From: Aureimonas ureilytica
GTDB lineage: Bacteria; Pseudomonadota; Alphaproteobacteria; Rhizobiales; Rhizobiaceae
Length of the DNA stretch: 64,000 nt
Direction of reading: 5' to 3'
NCBI RefSeq assembly: GCF_001475935.1
Contig: NZ_LDQA01000008.1
Location: 114,377 to 178,376, forward strand
Position 1 is the first letter of the stretch. The number at the start of each line of letters is the position of its first letter. Shown piece after piece: positions 25,660 through 36,839 of this stretch. The notes beneath the pieces are model-generated. The model ran no database searches and was not told the origin of the DNA. It worked only from the letters and a program-made list of their open reading frames with translations. A program made the translations under genes and the position numbers.

Positions 25660-26118
25660 ATGCCGATGACGAGTCACAGCCCCGCCCTGATGCCGGCCCG
25701 GAGAGGGTCGGCGGGCAGCGCCCTGCACGGGATCGCGCTCAGTTTTCCCGTCGCGCTGTTCAGTCTTGGGCTCGCCTGCGACATCGCCTATCTCCGGACG
25801 GCCGAGATCCAGTGGACGAATTTCGCGAGCTGGGCGATCGCCGGGGCGCTCGTCTTCGGCGGCATCGTGCTGGCGGTCGCGCTTCTCGCCTGCCTCATGC
25901 GGATGCGCCGGCCCGGCGGGGCGCGGCGTCTGGCCTATCTCGTGGTGGTCGCCGCGATGTTCGCGCTCGGTCTCGTCAACGCCTTCCACCATGCGCGCGA
26001 CGCCTGGAGCTCGGTCGGCACGGCGGGACTTGCCCTGTCGATCGTGACGACCCTTCTCGCGCTTGGCGCGGCTTGGATGACCTATTCCCGCCCTGCATCC
26101 TGGGAGATCGTCCGATGA
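25660..26118 (+). CDS. DUF2231-type membrane protein
   Basis: A 152-residue integral membrane protein with four hydrophobic helices. The first pair begins with LHGIALSFPVALFSLGLACDIAYL, the His/Phe-rich opening common to DUF2231. An excellent GAAGGAGA site precedes ATG 25660. The stop overlaps the ATG of the next gene (ATGA), tying it to the sugar-dehydrogenase-like lipoprotein, a pairing known from other proteobacteria. It may act as a membrane or electron-transfer partner; that is inference. Confidence 0.82.
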   Translation: MPMTSHSPALMPARRGSAGSALHGIALSFPVALFSLGLACDIAYLRTAEIQWTNFASWAIAGALVFGGIVLAVALLACLMRMRRPGGARRLAYLVVVAAMFALGLVNAFHHARDAWSSVGTAGLALSIVTTLLALGAAWMTYSRPASWEIVR

Positions 26119-27452
26119 GCCTGATCCTTCGCACCGGCCTTCTGAGCACGAGCCTTCTTGCCGCCGTCGCGCTCGCGGGCTGCGACTCCTCCTCCGACCC
26201 CAGCCTCAACCAGACCGGCGCGCAGCCGGACCTGCCGGCGGTGAACGAAACGCTCGTGCCGCCGATGAAGATCGCGACGCCCGCCGGCTGGAACGGGCAG
26301 GTGCCCGTGGCCCCGCAGGGCTTCACGGTGTCGGCCTTCGCCTCCGACCTGTCGATCCCCCGCCAGATGCTGGTTCTGCCCAATGGCGACGTGCTGGTGG
26401 CGGAGGGGCGCGGCGGCAACGCGCCGGCCATGCGCCCGAAGGACGTGATCGCTGGAATCATCAAGAAGCGCGGCAATTCGAGCGGCAGCGGCGGCAATCG
26501 CATCACGCTCCTTCGCGACGGCGACAATGACGGCACGCCGGAGGTGCGAACCACCTTCATCGACAATTTGAACGCGCCCTATGGCCTCGCCTTCGTGGAC
26601 GGCTCGCTTTACGTGGCCGCTCAGGACGCGCTCCTGCGTTTTCCCTATGAAGAAGGCCAGACCGAAATCTCCGCGCCGGGCGAGGAGGTGACGAAGCTGC
26701 CCTCCGCCATCAACCATCACTGGACGAAATCGCTGACGGCGAGCGCCGACGGCACCAAGCTCTATGTCGGCATCGGCTCCAACAGCAATATCGGCGAGCG
26801 CGGCATGAACGTGGAGGAAGAGCGTGCCGTGGTCTGGGAGATCGACCGCCAGACGGGCGCGGCGCGCACCATCGCGCGCGGCATCCGCAACCCGACCGCG
26901 CTCGCCATCGAGCCGACGAGCGGCGCGCTCTGGGCCGTCGTCAACGAGCGCGACGAGTTGGGGCCGCAGCTGGTGCCCGACTATCTCACCTCGGTGAAGG
27001 ACGGAGCCTTCTACGGCTGGCCCTACAGCTATTGGGGCCAGAATCTCGACCCGCGCGTATCGCCGCAGAAGCCCGAACTTGTAGCAAAAGCCATCGCGCC
27101 GGACTACGCGCTCGGCTCGCATGTCGCGGCCCTCGGCCTGTCCTTTGCGCGAGAGGGCGGTTTCGGGGGCTCGTTCGCGGACGGCGCCTTCATCGGCGAG
27201 CATGGAAGCTGGAACCGGCAGGATCTCTCGGGATACAAAGTCGCCTTCGTGCCCTTCCAGAACGGGCGTCCCTCGGGCGAGCCGGTGGATTTCCTGACCG
27301 GCTTCCTGACGGGCGACGGGCAGACGCGCGGCCGCCCGGTCGGGGTCGCCTTTGATCCCGCGCGGCGCATTCTGCTGGTCGCGGATGACCTGTCCCACAC
27401 GATCTGGCGCGTGTCGCAAGGGCCGCAGGCGCAGGCGGCCCTGTCGCCGTGA
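26115..27452 (+). CDS. PQQ-dependent sugar-dehydrogenase-like lipoprotein (beta-propeller)
   Basis: A 445-residue exported protein. A lipoprotein signal (LLAAVALAGC, lipid on C23) is followed by a six-bladed beta-propeller of the soluble glucose/sorbosone dehydrogenase family: FTVSAFASDLSIPRQMLVLPNG, NAPYGLAFVDGSLYVA, GIRNPTALAIEP, GEHGSWNR and GRPVGVAFDP mark successive blades. Members bind PQQ or act as aldose/sorbosone oxidoreductases in the periplasm. It is translationally coupled to the DUF2231 membrane protein. The substrate is unproven. Confidence 0.88.
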   Translation: MSLILRTGLLSTSLLAAVALAGCDSSSDPSLNQTGAQPDLPAVNETLVPPMKIATPAGWNGQVPVAPQGFTVSAFASDLSIPRQMLVLPNGDVLVAEGRGGNAPAMRPKDVIAGIIKKRGNSSGSGGNRITLLRDGDNDGTPEVRTTFIDNLNAPYGLAFVDGSLYVAAQDALLRFPYEEGQTEISAPGEEVTKLPSAINHHWTKSLTASADGTKLYVGIGSNSNIGERGMNVEEERAVVWEIDRQTGAARTIARGIRNPTALAIEPTSGALWAVVNERDELGPQLVPDYLTSVKDGAFYGWPYSYWGQNLDPRVSPQKPELVAKAIAPDYALGSHVAALGLSFAREGGFGGSFADGAFIGEHGSWNRQDLSGYKVAFVPFQNGRPSGEPVDFLTGFLTGDGQTRGRPVGVAFDPARRILLVADDLSHTIWRVSQGPQAQAALSP

Positions 27453-27587
27453 TGCAGGTCGAAGGGGCTGGCGAACCCGTTTGCCGGCTCTAGAAACCCG
27501 GAGGCGATGCGAGCGCGGAGGGAGGAGCCTCGTCTCGCCCACCCTTCGTTACGATGTCAGCTCCAGCCAGACGGCAGGTCTCTTCCC

Positions 27588-29333
27588 ATGAAGCTTTTCG
27601 GATCGTCCTCCACTCTTTCCGTCGCCGACCTCGTGACGCATACGCTGGCGGCTGCCGGCGTCGAGCGCATCTGGGGCGTGACGGGCGACAGTCTCAACGC
27701 CATCAACGACTCGCTGCGCCGTTTGGGGGCCATCGAGTGGATGCATGTGCGCAACGAGGAAGCCGGGGCTTTCGCGGCCGGGGCGGAGGCGGCGGCCTCC
27801 GGTAAGCTCGCCGTCTGCGCGGGAAGCTGCGGGCCGGGCCATCTCCATCTGATCAATGGGCTCTACGACTGCCATCGCAACCGCGTGCCGGTTCTGGCCA
27901 TCGCCTCGCATATCCCGTCCAGCGAGATCGGGCTCAACTATTTCCAGGAAACGCATCCGACCGATATCTTCCGCGAATGCAGCCATTTCTGCGAGATGGT
28001 GCAGGACCCCGCGCAATTGCCCGAGCTTCTGCATCGGGCGATCCGCACCGCGATCGGCGAGCGCGGCGTGGCGGTTCTGGTTCTGCCGGGCGATGTCTCG
28101 ATGAAGGAGGCCCCGGCCAACGCGCGCGCCGAGATGCCCAGGCTCGCCCGCCCGCGCATCGTGCCGGACGCCCATGAGATGTCCCTGCTGGCCGCCCGGT
28201 TGAACGGCTCTGGCGCGGTGACGCTGCTTTGCGGCGCGGGCGTGGAAGGCGCGCATGACGAGGTGGTGGCGCTGGCCGACGCGCTGGCCGCACCCATCGT
28301 CCACGCCTATCGCGGCAAGGAATGGATCGAGTGGGACAATCCGTTCGATGTCGGCATGACCGGCCTCATCGGCTTTTCGTCGGGCTATCATGCGATGATG
28401 GAGTGCGACACGCTCCTGATGCTCGGCACGGACTTTCCCTATCGCAATTTCTACCCCGAAAAGGCCGAGATCGTTCAGGTCGATCGCGACCCCTCCGCGC
28501 TCGGCCGCCGCGCGCAGATCCATCAAGGCATCGTCGGCGATGTGAAGGAGGTCGCCGCGCTGCTTCTGCCGATGATCGAAGGCGGGCGCGACCGAAGCTT
28601 CCTGGACAAAGCGCGCGAGCATTATCGCAAGGCGCGCGAGGGGCTGGACGATCTCGCCACCCCGCGCGAGGGCGAGACGCCGCTGCATCCCCAATATGTC
28701 GCCGCGCGCATCGATGCCTTGGCGGCCGAGGATGCGATCTTCACCGCCGATGTCGGCACGCCCGCCGTCTGGGCGGCGCGCTATCTCACCATGAACGGCC
28801 AGCGCCGGCTGATCGGCTCGTTCAATCATGGCTCCATGGCCAATGCCATGCCACAGGCACTCGGCGCGCAATCGGCCTTTCCCGGTCGGCAGGTCGTGTC
28901 GCTCTCGGGCGATGGCGGGCTCACCATGCTGATGGGCGATCTTCTGACGGCGGTGCAGATGAAGCTGCCGGTTAAAATCGTCGTCTTCAACAACAACACC
29001 CTCGGCTTCGTGGAAATGGAGCAGAAAGCGGCCGGTTATCTCGACACCAACGTCTCGCTTCAGAATCCCGACTTTGCCGCCATCGCGCGCGAGATGGGCT
29101 TTCACGCCGAGCGCGTCACATCCTCGGCCGCGCTCGATGGCGCGCTGAAAGCGGCTTTCGCCCATTCCGGCCCGGCACTTCTGGATGTCGTGACGGACGG
29201 TCTGGAACTCGCCCTGCCGCCCAAGATCAAGGCGCAGCAGGCCGCCGGCTTCAGCCTCTATTCCACCCGCGCCATCATGAACGGGCGCGGCGACGAGGTG
29301 GTGGAACTCGCCCGGACCAATCTTCTGCGTTGA
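27588..29333 (+). CDS. poxB: Pyruvate oxidase/ubiquinone-dependent pyruvate dehydrogenase (PoxB-like)
   Basis: A 581-residue thiamine-diphosphate enzyme. The three TPP-enzyme domains are clear: Pyr domain with the conserved glutamate ([16 protein letters not shown]), central FAD/DHS-like domain ([16 protein letters not shown]), and PP domain with the metal-binding motif [12 protein letters not shown]…NNNTLGF. The C-terminus ([16 protein letters not shown]) is amphipathic, like the membrane-binding tail of E. coli PoxB, suggesting direct electron delivery to quinone and acetate production. ATG 27588 was chosen because homology starts at [16 protein letters not shown]. Related acetolactate synthases lack such a tail. 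Confidence 0.88.
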   Translation: MKLFGSSSTLSVADLVTHTLAAAGVERIWGVTGDSLNAINDSLRRLGAIEWMHVRNEEAGAFAAGAEAAASGKLAVCAGSCGPGHLHLINGLYDCHRNRVPVLAIASHIPSSEIGLNYFQETHPTDIFRECSHFCEMVQDPAQLPELLHRAIRTAIGERGVAVLVLPGDVSMKEAPANARAEMPRLARPRIVPDAHEMSLLAARLNGSGAVTLLCGAGVEGAHDEVVALADALAAPIVHAYRGKEWIEWDNPFDVGMTGLIGFSSGYHAMMECDTLLMLGTDFPYRNFYPEKAEIVQVDRDPSALGRRAQIHQGIVGDVKEVAALLLPMIEGGRDRSFLDKAREHYRKAREGLDDLATPREGETPLHPQYVAARIDALAAEDAIFTADVGTPAVWAARYLTMNGQRRLIGSFNHGSMANAMPQALGAQSAFPGRQVVSLSGDGGLTMLMGDLLTAVQMKLPVKIVVFNNNTLGFVEMEQKAAGYLDTNVSLQNPDFAAIAREMGFHAERVTSSAALDGALKAAFAHSGPALLDVVTDGLELALPPKIKAQQAAGFSLYSTRAIMNGRGDEVVELARTNLLR

Positions 29334-29475
29334 GCCGTCCCGGTCTGGCCAAACGGTCAGCCGACGATAGATTGGAGGCGGTGAACACGCCGGGCGGGTG
29401 GGGACTACGCGTCCGGCGATTGGCGATGAACGGGCGGCCCGTCGCGCTGTGACGGGATCGAAGAGGGTGGAGACG

Positions 29476-30432
29476 ATGCGAAACTTCTGCCGGGCTGTCG
29501 CGGCGTGTATGGCGCTTGCAGCGGTGGGCAGTCTGGCCGGCTGCAAAGACGAGAGCAAGGGCTCGGCACAGGCCGGTGTGTCCGCAACGACGGCGGACAC
29601 GGCGGAGCTCGCCAAGTCCAACGCCTATATCACCGCCGCCAATGTCGGCGGCCGGACATTCTCCAACGCGCTCGACACGTATCAGCAAACGATCGCACCC
29701 AAGCTTGCCAAGCAGAAAGCGCTATCGGACTACGCGGTCGTTCCACCGCTCAAGGTCTCGCAGATCCAGACGCGCCTGCAGACAGCCATCGCCTTGAAAG
29801 GCTCGATCCCCGAACTCGATCAGGTGGCGCGGGACTTTGCCGCGGCGATCGATGCGTTCGTGCCCGTGAACAACGGCTTGGCCAATTATGCCGAGTCCAA
29901 GGGCTTTCTGGCCGATGGGGGCGCCAAGGCGCGCGAGGGCGATGCCGCTTACGTGGCTTCCCTGTCGCGTGTGGCCGAGGCCGAAACGAAATTCCTCGAC
30001 CAGATCGAGGCGCGCGACGAACGCTTGGTTCGCGAGGCGTACGAGGCAGCGCCCGAGGGAAGCGTCGAACGATACCGCGCCGGCATCATTCTCTCCGGCA
30101 AGAAGGCGATGAACGAGGTCGTGACGGTTTTCACTGAGCCGTCCAACACCGCAGCGCGCCAGCAGTTCGCCAGCCACCTCGATGAGATGGCGGGGATGGT
30201 CGAGAAATGGGATGCGGCCGTGCGAGCGAAAAAGCCCGAGGGCTGCGCGATACTGCAAAGCCGTTTCAATTCGGTGATCGCGGGTGGGCGCAAGGCCGTT
30301 CAAAACGCCGAGCAGGGGCGATTCAATCGCGATGCCGGAGCGCCACCGGTGGGCCTTCAGTTCGAGTTCAGCATCCTGCAATCGAACTTCGCCAGTATGA
30401 TCAACGAACTCAACAGACCCTTCTCCTGCTGA
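29476..30432 (+). CDS. DUF3829-like (YiiG-type) lipoprotein
   Basis: A 318-residue predicted lipoprotein: MRNFCRAVAACMALAAVGS is the leader and LAGC the lipobox (cysteine near residue 23). The mature part is helical (NAYITAANVGGRTFSNALDTY, and repeated Ala/Asp/Glu-rich helices), resembling DUF3829 proteins such as YiiG. The stop overlaps the next gene by TGATG, implying coupled translation and a shared function at the envelope. The role is unknown. Confidence 0.75.
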   Translation: MRNFCRAVAACMALAAVGSLAGCKDESKGSAQAGVSATTADTAELAKSNAYITAANVGGRTFSNALDTYQQTIAPKLAKQKALSDYAVVPPLKVSQIQTRLQTAIALKGSIPELDQVARDFAAAIDAFVPVNNGLANYAESKGFLADGGAKAREGDAAYVASLSRVAEAETKFLDQIEARDERLVREAYEAAPEGSVERYRAGIILSGKKAMNEVVTVFTEPSNTAARQQFASHLDEMAGMVEKWDAAVRAKKPEGCAILQSRFNSVIAGGRKAVQNAEQGRFNRDAGAPPVGLQFEFSILQSNFASMINELNRPFSC

Positions 30433-31331
30433 TGGTGGGAAGCGTCGCAGAGCCCTGCTTCTCATCGCACAGGGGAAGGATCAAAGGCCTCGGCGACCTC
30501 GCGCGCGGTTTGCGCGACATGGCCATTCTCGGCATGCTCACGTGCGTGCCCGTCGGCGCGGCCAGCGCGAGCGAGGCTGATGACTTTGCGTATCTCCGGT
30601 TGGAGCAGGTCGAGCGCATCCAGACCGCGATGCTGGATTTCGCGGCGATGGAGCCGCCCATCCTGGAGGTCCGCGACAGTCCGGAGCGCGCGGCGTTGCT
30701 GCGGCGAGGTCGAGAACTTGCCGAGGCGATTTTCGATCCCGTCCGCACGATGGAAGAGATGGCATCTGCCCTCGGCGTCGTACCGACCGACGTGCCGGAA
30801 CGGATCGACGCCATTGCGGAGCGGATGCAGGCGCTGGACATCCGACCTGATGCGCCCGACGAGAGCGTGGGCGCGAGCGAGACGACACGATCCGATAAGG
30901 CGCGGATCGACGCCGTCAGCGCAGCCATGGCGAGCCCTGAACTCGTCGCGGAAACCCGCGTGACCGGGCGGCGCATCAAATGGCTTTATGAATCGATCCT
31001 CGGTGGACGATGCGACGAACTGCGCGCTCTGTCAGCGCGGGACGTGGAGGCCGGCATCGCGAGCGTTCTCGCCGACACACGCGCAGCCGATGGCGTGCCG
31101 ACGATCCCGCCGCTGCGCGGCGATCTCGCGCGAGAGGCCATGCGTGGACACCTGCGCACCATCCTCTCGCGTCTTCCGGACGGCGATGTCGCTGCGCTGT
31201 CCGATTTCTATACCAGCGAGGCGGGCCGCCAAAAGAAAGCGGCTCTCCTTCAAGCCTTCCGCGAGCGCAACGACGCGAACGGGCGGGCGTTCCTGCGCCA
31301 GCTGATTGAGGACGCGCGCAACTCACCATGA
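30432..31331 (+). CDS. Exported protein of unknown function, coupled to the DUF3829-like lipoprotein
   Basis: A 299-residue protein if it starts at ATG 30432, which overlaps the previous stop (TGATG). A hydrophobic export segment with basic residues before it (GLRDMAILGMLTCVPVGAASA) suggests secretion; ATG 30519 inside that segment is a second start candidate. The C-terminal 70 residues (HLRTILSRLPDGDVAALSDFY, then TSEAGRQKKAALLQAF) resemble the 'F-Y-x-S/T-x-x-G' pattern of DUF2059-type proteins; this is a tentative observation. No function can be given. Confidence 0.65.
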   Translation: MVGSVAEPCFSSHRGRIKGLGDLARGLRDMAILGMLTCVPVGAASASEADDFAYLRLEQVERIQTAMLDFAAMEPPILEVRDSPERAALLRRGRELAEAIFDPVRTMEEMASALGVVPTDVPERIDAIAERMQALDIRPDAPDESVGASETTRSDKARIDAVSAAMASPELVAETRVTGRRIKWLYESILGGRCDELRALSARDVEAGIASVLADTRAADGVPTIPPLRGDLAREAMRGHLRTILSRLPDGDVAALSDFYTSEAGRQKKAALLQAFRERNDANGRAFLRQLIEDARNSP

Positions 31332-31463
31332 CGCCTTCGATTGCGAAGCTCTTTCGGGGCACTCCCCTGTCGAAGAGACGCACGCGCCGAACGGCTTTCT
31401 CCGGGGGCAGTCCACATCTCAGGGCTTGGTCCGTCTGCCGCCGGAAGCCGGCAACCCGTGCGC

Positions 31464-32540
<1,077 letters not shown>

Positions 32541-32557
32541 ATCGTCTCTCCTCCCGT

Positions 32558-33670
32558 TCAAGCGTCCTGCGGCTGCCAGCTCGCGTATTTCGGATGGGCC
32601 GGGCCGATCGGCAGTTCGACATCGGTCCCCGTCTCCGCCGAGGCATAGATGGCGGTCACGAGTTCGAGCGAGCGGCGTGCGTCGCGGCTGGTGACGGGCA
32701 GCGGCTCGCCTGCGCTCAGTGCCTTATGGAAAGCCGCCATCTGACCCCGGAAGCGCCGACCGACCGGCTCGAACCCGTCCAGCGCGTCGTCGATGCGCGC
32801 CTGCACCTCATCATTGGCGGGCAGGATCGTCCAAGGTCCGTCCCCCGGCGAATAGGCCTCGTGTGCGCTCTCGAAGGTGACGTTCTCGAAATGGAGGCGC
32901 AGCCGGCTGATCTCGTTCTGGCTGCCGAGCGTGGCGGTGGAGGAGAGGAAAGCTCCGCTCGCCATGCGCCAGGAGGCCGAGACGCAATCCTCCACCTCGA
33001 TCGCGTTGACGCGCGTGGCGGTGCGCGCGAAGACGCGCTCGACCGGCCCGAACAGGAAGCAGGCAAGGTCGTGGATATGGATGGCGTGGGTCATGAGCAC
33101 GCCGCCCAGCTCCGTCTTCCAGCGCCCGCGCCAGGGATTGTCGTAATAATCCGCGCCGCGCTTCCAGAAGGTTTCGGCCACGCCGACATAGGGCTTGCCG
33201 GCGATGCCGGCGTCGATGATGCGCTTGGCCTGCACCGCGCCGTCGCCATAGCGATACTGGAAGATCGGCATGAGACGCCCGCGCGAGCGCGCCTCCGCCT
33301 CGATGATCTCGTCCACTTGCTTGAGCGAGCCGACGAGCGGCTTTTCGCAGACGACATGCTTGCCCGCCGCCAGCGCCTTCAGGATCATCTCGCGATGGAG
33401 GCCCGGCGGCGTGCAGATATCGATGATGTCGATATCCTCGCGCGCGAGCAGCGCGTCGAAGTCGCGCGAACGGTCTGCGACCGCGAACTCGTCGCCGACC
33501 GAGGCGAGCCGGGCGGCGTCGAGATCGCAGAGCGCGGCGACCTCGAACTGCTCCGGCGCGGGGGAGTAGCCCTCCACGATATGCGAGCGGCCGATGCCGC
33601 AGCCGATCACGGCGACGCGGTAGCGTTTCGTGGTCTGGCCGGCGGGCATGGCGGGAACGGACATGTTCAT
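32558..33670 (-). CDS. Gfo/Idh/MocA-family sugar dehydrogenase, importer-linked
   Basis: A 370-residue NAD(P)-dependent oxidoreductase. The Rossmann motif VIGCGIGRSH (about residues 20-29), the catalytic-lysine motif GKHVVCEKPL (about 94-103) and HAIHIHDLACFLFG in the C-terminal alpha/beta domain are typical. It sits between the permease and ATPase genes, so it probably acts on the imported sugar or cyclitol soon after entry. Together with two more family members in the divergent operon, it gives three dehydrogenases for one pathway. Confidence 0.92.
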   Translation of the reverse strand: MNMSVPAMPAGQTTKRYRVAVIGCGIGRSHIVEGYSPAPEQFEVAALCDLDAARLASVGDEFAVADRSRDFDALLAREDIDIIDICTPPGLHREMILKALAAGKHVVCEKPLVGSLKQVDEIIEAEARSRGRLMPIFQYRYGDGAVQAKRIIDAGIAGKPYVGVAETFWKRGADYYDNPWRGRWKTELGGVLMTHAIHIHDLACFLFGPVERVFARTATRVNAIEVEDCVSASWRMASGAFLSSTATLGSQNEISRLRLHFENVTFESAHEAYSPGDGPWTILPANDEVQARIDDALDGFEPVGRRFRGQMAAFHKALSAGEPLPVTSRDARRSLELVTAIYASAETGTDVELPIGPAHPKYASWQPQDA

Positions 33671-33683
33671 GATGCGAGACCCT

Positions 33684-34556
33684 TCAGCGCTTCATGCCGG
33701 TCGTGGCGATGCCCTCGATGAGCAGGCGCTGGAAGAAGAGGAAGAACAGGAAGACCGGCACGAGGGACAGGTTCGACATGGCAAAGAGCGAACTCCAGTC
33801 CGAAGACCCCGTGGAGTCCACGAAGGAGCGCAGGCCGAGCTGCACCGTGTAGGTGTTGATGTCGTTGAGATAGATGAGCGGGCCGAAGAAATCGTCCCAG
33901 GTCCAGATGAAGGAGAAGATCGCGGCGGTCGCCAGGACGGGCAGCGAGAGCGGCAGCATGATCTTGAAATAGATGCGCCAGGGAGAACAGCCGTCCATGA
34001 TCGCCGCTTCGTCCAGCTCGCGCGGAATGCCGCGAAAGAACTGCACCATCAGGAAGATGAAGAAGGCGTCGGTCGCCAGGAACTTCGGCACGATCAGAGG
34101 CAGCGGCGTGTTCACCCAGCCCATCTCCAGAAACATGATGTACTGGGGGATGAGCACGACATGATAGGGCAGCATCAAGGTGCCCAGCATGAGCGCGAAC
34201 CAGAAACTGCGCCCGGCAAAGCGCAGCCGAGCGAAGGCGAAGGCGGCGAGCGAACAGCCGACCACATTGCCGATGGTCGAGAGGACCGAGATCACCAGCG
34301 AGTTCCAGAAGAACTTGCCGAAGCTCACCTGAAGCCCCGTCCAGCCCCGGACATAGGCGCTGAAGTCGACGGCCGAGGGGATGAGCGAGGAAGTCCCGAA
34401 GATTTCCTCTTCGGGGCGTACCGAGCCCGAGATCATCCAGAGGATGGGATAGAGCATCAAGAGCGAGGCGGCGATCAGCGCCGCGTGGGTCAGCACGGAG
34501 CGCACCGGCGAGCGGTGGCCCTGGCGCCGGGGCGGGGGCAGGGCATCAGTCGTCAT
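33684..34556 (-). CDS. CUT1 sugar ABC permease (MalG type)
   Basis: A 290-residue inner-membrane permease with six predicted helices. The ATPase-contacting EAA loop is intact (LDEAAIMDGCSPWRIYFKIM, then LPLS). The ATG overlaps the stop of the partner permease by 11 bases. With the MalF-type partner it forms the channel of the importer. Confidence 0.93.
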   Translation of the reverse strand: MTTDALPPPRRQGHRSPVRSVLTHAALIAASLLMLYPILWMISGSVRPEEEIFGTSSLIPSAVDFSAYVRGWTGLQVSFGKFFWNSLVISVLSTIGNVVGCSLAAFAFARLRFAGRSFWFALMLGTLMLPYHVVLIPQYIMFLEMGWVNTPLPLIVPKFLATDAFFIFLMVQFFRGIPRELDEAAIMDGCSPWRIYFKIMLPLSLPVLATAAIFSFIWTWDDFFGPLIYLNDINTYTVQLGLRSFVDSTGSSDWSSLFAMSNLSLVPVFLFFLFFQRLLIEGIATTGMKR

Positions 34557-35502
34557 AATGCACCCAATAGCGAGCCGACAGGAAGGAGAAGGCGGTGAAG
34601 GCGGCGACGATCACGACGAGAATCCAGGCCAGCGCCGAGGCATAGCCCATGCGCAGGAATCCGAAGGCCTCCTGATAGAGATAGAGCGTGTAGAAGAGCG
34701 TGGAGTTGATCGGTCCGCCCGTGCCTTCCGAGATGATGAAGGCGGGCGTGAAGGCCTTGAAGGCGTCGATCGTCTGGATCACCGCGTTGAAGAAGATCAC
34801 CGGCGTCAGCAGCGGCAGGGTGATGCGGAAGAACTGCCGCGCCTTCGATGCGCCGTCGATCTCGGCGGCTTCGTACATGTCGGTCGGGATCTGGCGCAGG
34901 CCCGCGAGGAAGATGATCATGGGTGAGCCGAACTGCCAGACGGCGAGCACCACCAGCGTATAGAGCGAATAGTCGGGGTTCGAGATCCAGCTCGGGCCTT
35001 CGATGCCGAAGAGCTGCCACAGCGCCATGTTGACGAGACCGTCGGAGGCGAAAAGCTGGCGCCAGAGAACGGCGATGGCGACCGAGGAGCCGAGCAGCGA
35101 GGGCAGGTAGAAGATCGCACGATAGATCGGCAGGCCTTTGAGGCCGCGATTGAAGGCGAGCGCCACCAGAAGCGCGAAGCCGAGCTTCAGCGGCACCGAA
35201 AGCGCGACATAGAAGAACGTCACCGTCATGGCCGAGGCGAATTTCGGATCGGCCGTGGCGATGCGCACGTAATTGGCCGCGCCCACCCAATTGGGCGAGC
35301 GGATCAGATCGTAGTCGGTGAAGGAGAGATAGAGCGAGGCGAGGGCCGGCCCGAGCGTCAGGCCGAAAAAGCCGATCAGCCAAGGCAGGAGAAAGAGATA
35401 GGCCGGCCCGTTGCGCGCCCACGAGCGCTTCATCGCGCCGGGCGCGGCGGCCGCCGGCGCTTTCGCGCTCGGCAGTCCCGCGACCTCGGTGTGCAGGCTC
35501 AT
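34546..35502 (-). CDS. CUT1 sugar ABC permease (MalF type)
   Basis: A 318-residue permease: a cytoplasmic tail, first helix LFLLPWLIGFFGLTLGPALA, and further helices including the EAA motif YEAAEIDGASKARQFFRITL. It lies three bases downstream of the binding-protein gene and overlaps the MalG-type permease, forming a compact transport operon. Confidence 0.93.
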   Translation of the reverse strand: MSLHTEVAGLPSAKAPAAAAPGAMKRSWARNGPAYLFLLPWLIGFFGLTLGPALASLYLSFTDYDLIRSPNWVGAANYVRIATADPKFASAMTVTFFYVALSVPLKLGFALLVALAFNRGLKGLPIYRAIFYLPSLLGSSVAIAVLWRQLFASDGLVNMALWQLFGIEGPSWISNPDYSLYTLVVLAVWQFGSPMIIFLAGLRQIPTDMYEAAEIDGASKARQFFRITLPLLTPVIFFNAVIQTIDAFKAFTPAFIISEGTGGPINSTLFYTLYLYQEAFGFLRMGYASALAWILVVIVAAFTAFSFLSARYWVHYDD

Positions 35503-35505
35503 GGC

Positions 35506-36789
35506 TCAGCCCCGCTTGAGAATGGCGCTCGCTTCGGTCACGAGGTCTTCGCCGGCTTGCTTGGGTGTCTTGCGCCCGAAGCCGACTTCCTCGTTGATAC
35601 GCTTCTGCACGAAGGCGACTTCGCCCGCGCCCGGCGGCGGGGAGGGCGGCAGCGGGCCGACATTGGGCGTGACGAGGGCGATGTAATCCACCATCGCCTT
35701 TTCGACCTCGGAGAGTTGCGGCACGAGGATCTCGCGCATCGCCGTGGAAGCGGGCACGCCGCGCTCCAGGCCGAGTGCCTTCACGCCTTCCGGGTTCTCC
35801 ACCAGAAAATTGGCGAAGCCGATGGCCGCTTCCGGCGCATTGGTCGAAAGACTGAGCAGCATGGAGGGCTTGAGATACTGGCCGGACGGGGCGCTGGCGG
35901 ACAGGAGCGGATAGGGATTGAGCGCCAGCTTCCCCTTGTTCAGCTTCTGATAGCCGACGAACTGGTTGGAATGCATGAAGGCGGTGGCCGCCTTGCCGGT
36001 GGTGATGGCGTTGGTCTCGATATTGAGCTGGTCCAGCGCCTGGATGTCGGCTGGCACGCAGGCCTTGCGCTTGCGCATGTCCTCCCACATCGCAAACCAT
36101 TTTTCGGCATCCGCCGGCTCGTAGCCGAGCTTGCCGTCGGCGGTGTAGAGCGCCTTGCCGTTCTGGCGCAGCCAAAGCTCGAAGCTCGGCTCCACACCGC
36201 CCGCATCGGCCAGCGCGAAGACGCCCGGCCGGGGTTTGTTCTTGGCGAAGGCCTCGCCGCGATCGGCCAGCTCTTCCCAGGTGATGCCGGGCTTGGGTGG
36301 CTCGGTCTTGGCCTTTTCCCAGACCGCCGAGTCATAGACCATGGCGGAGGAATTGACGCCGAGATTGACGCCGTAGAGCTTGCCGTCCACCTTGCCGGCG
36401 TCGATATTGGTCTGCCCGAAATCCTCGATCTTCAGGCCCTTGCCGACCTCGCCGCTCAAATCCTTCAGGGCGACGCGCCGGGCATATTCGAAGATGTAGC
36501 GGTAATCCATCTGGATCAGGTCGGGCGCGTTGCGACCGGCGACCTGCGTGGCGAGTCGTGGCCAGTAATCCGACCAGCCCGCGAACTCGCCCACGATGTC
36601 GACATCGGGTGCGACCGACTTATAGGCCGTGATGGCGGCCTGCGTGCGATCGGCGCGCTCCTGGCTACCCCACCAGAGGAAGCGCAGGCGCTGCGCCTGC
36701 GCAAAGGCCATGCCGCCGCCCAGAGTTCCGAGCGCCAGAGCGGCCGCGCCGCCTTGGAGAAGGCTTCGCCGCGTCACCGAAAACGTCAT
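35506..36789 (-). CDS. Sugar ABC importer substrate-binding protein (CUT1), Tat-type leader
   Basis: A 427-residue extracellular solute-binding protein family 1 member. I start at ATG 36789 (MTFSVTRRSLLQGGAAALAL) because GGGAGGAATGCG precedes it. The twin arginine followed by S-L-L-Q-G-G and a hydrophobic run suggests Tat export and cleavage after AFA. The mature part has typical family stretches (LRFLWWGSQERADRTQAAI, YGVNLGVNSSAMVYD). First gene of the leftward operon; its control region carries the TAACC-N4-GGTTA palindrome. The bound sugar cannot be deduced. Confidence 0.92.
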   Translation of the reverse strand: MTFSVTRRSLLQGGAAALALGTLGGGMAFAQAQRLRFLWWGSQERADRTQAAITAYKSVAPDVDIVGEFAGWSDYWPRLATQVAGRNAPDLIQMDYRYIFEYARRVALKDLSGEVGKGLKIEDFGQTNIDAGKVDGKLYGVNLGVNSSAMVYDSAVWEKAKTEPPKPGITWEELADRGEAFAKNKPRPGVFALADAGGVEPSFELWLRQNGKALYTADGKLGYEPADAEKWFAMWEDMRKRKACVPADIQALDQLNIETNAITTGKAATAFMHSNQFVGYQKLNKGKLALNPYPLLSASAPSGQYLKPSMLLSLSTNAPEAAIGFANFLVENPEGVKALGLERGVPASTAMREILVPQLSEVEKAMVDYIALVTPNVGPLPPSPPPGAGEVAFVQKRINEEVGFGRKTPKQAGEDLVTEASAILKRG

Positions 36790-36839
36790 CGCATTCCTCC
36801 CGAAGAAACCCGCTCTCCCAAGCGGGCCGGCCATCTGCT

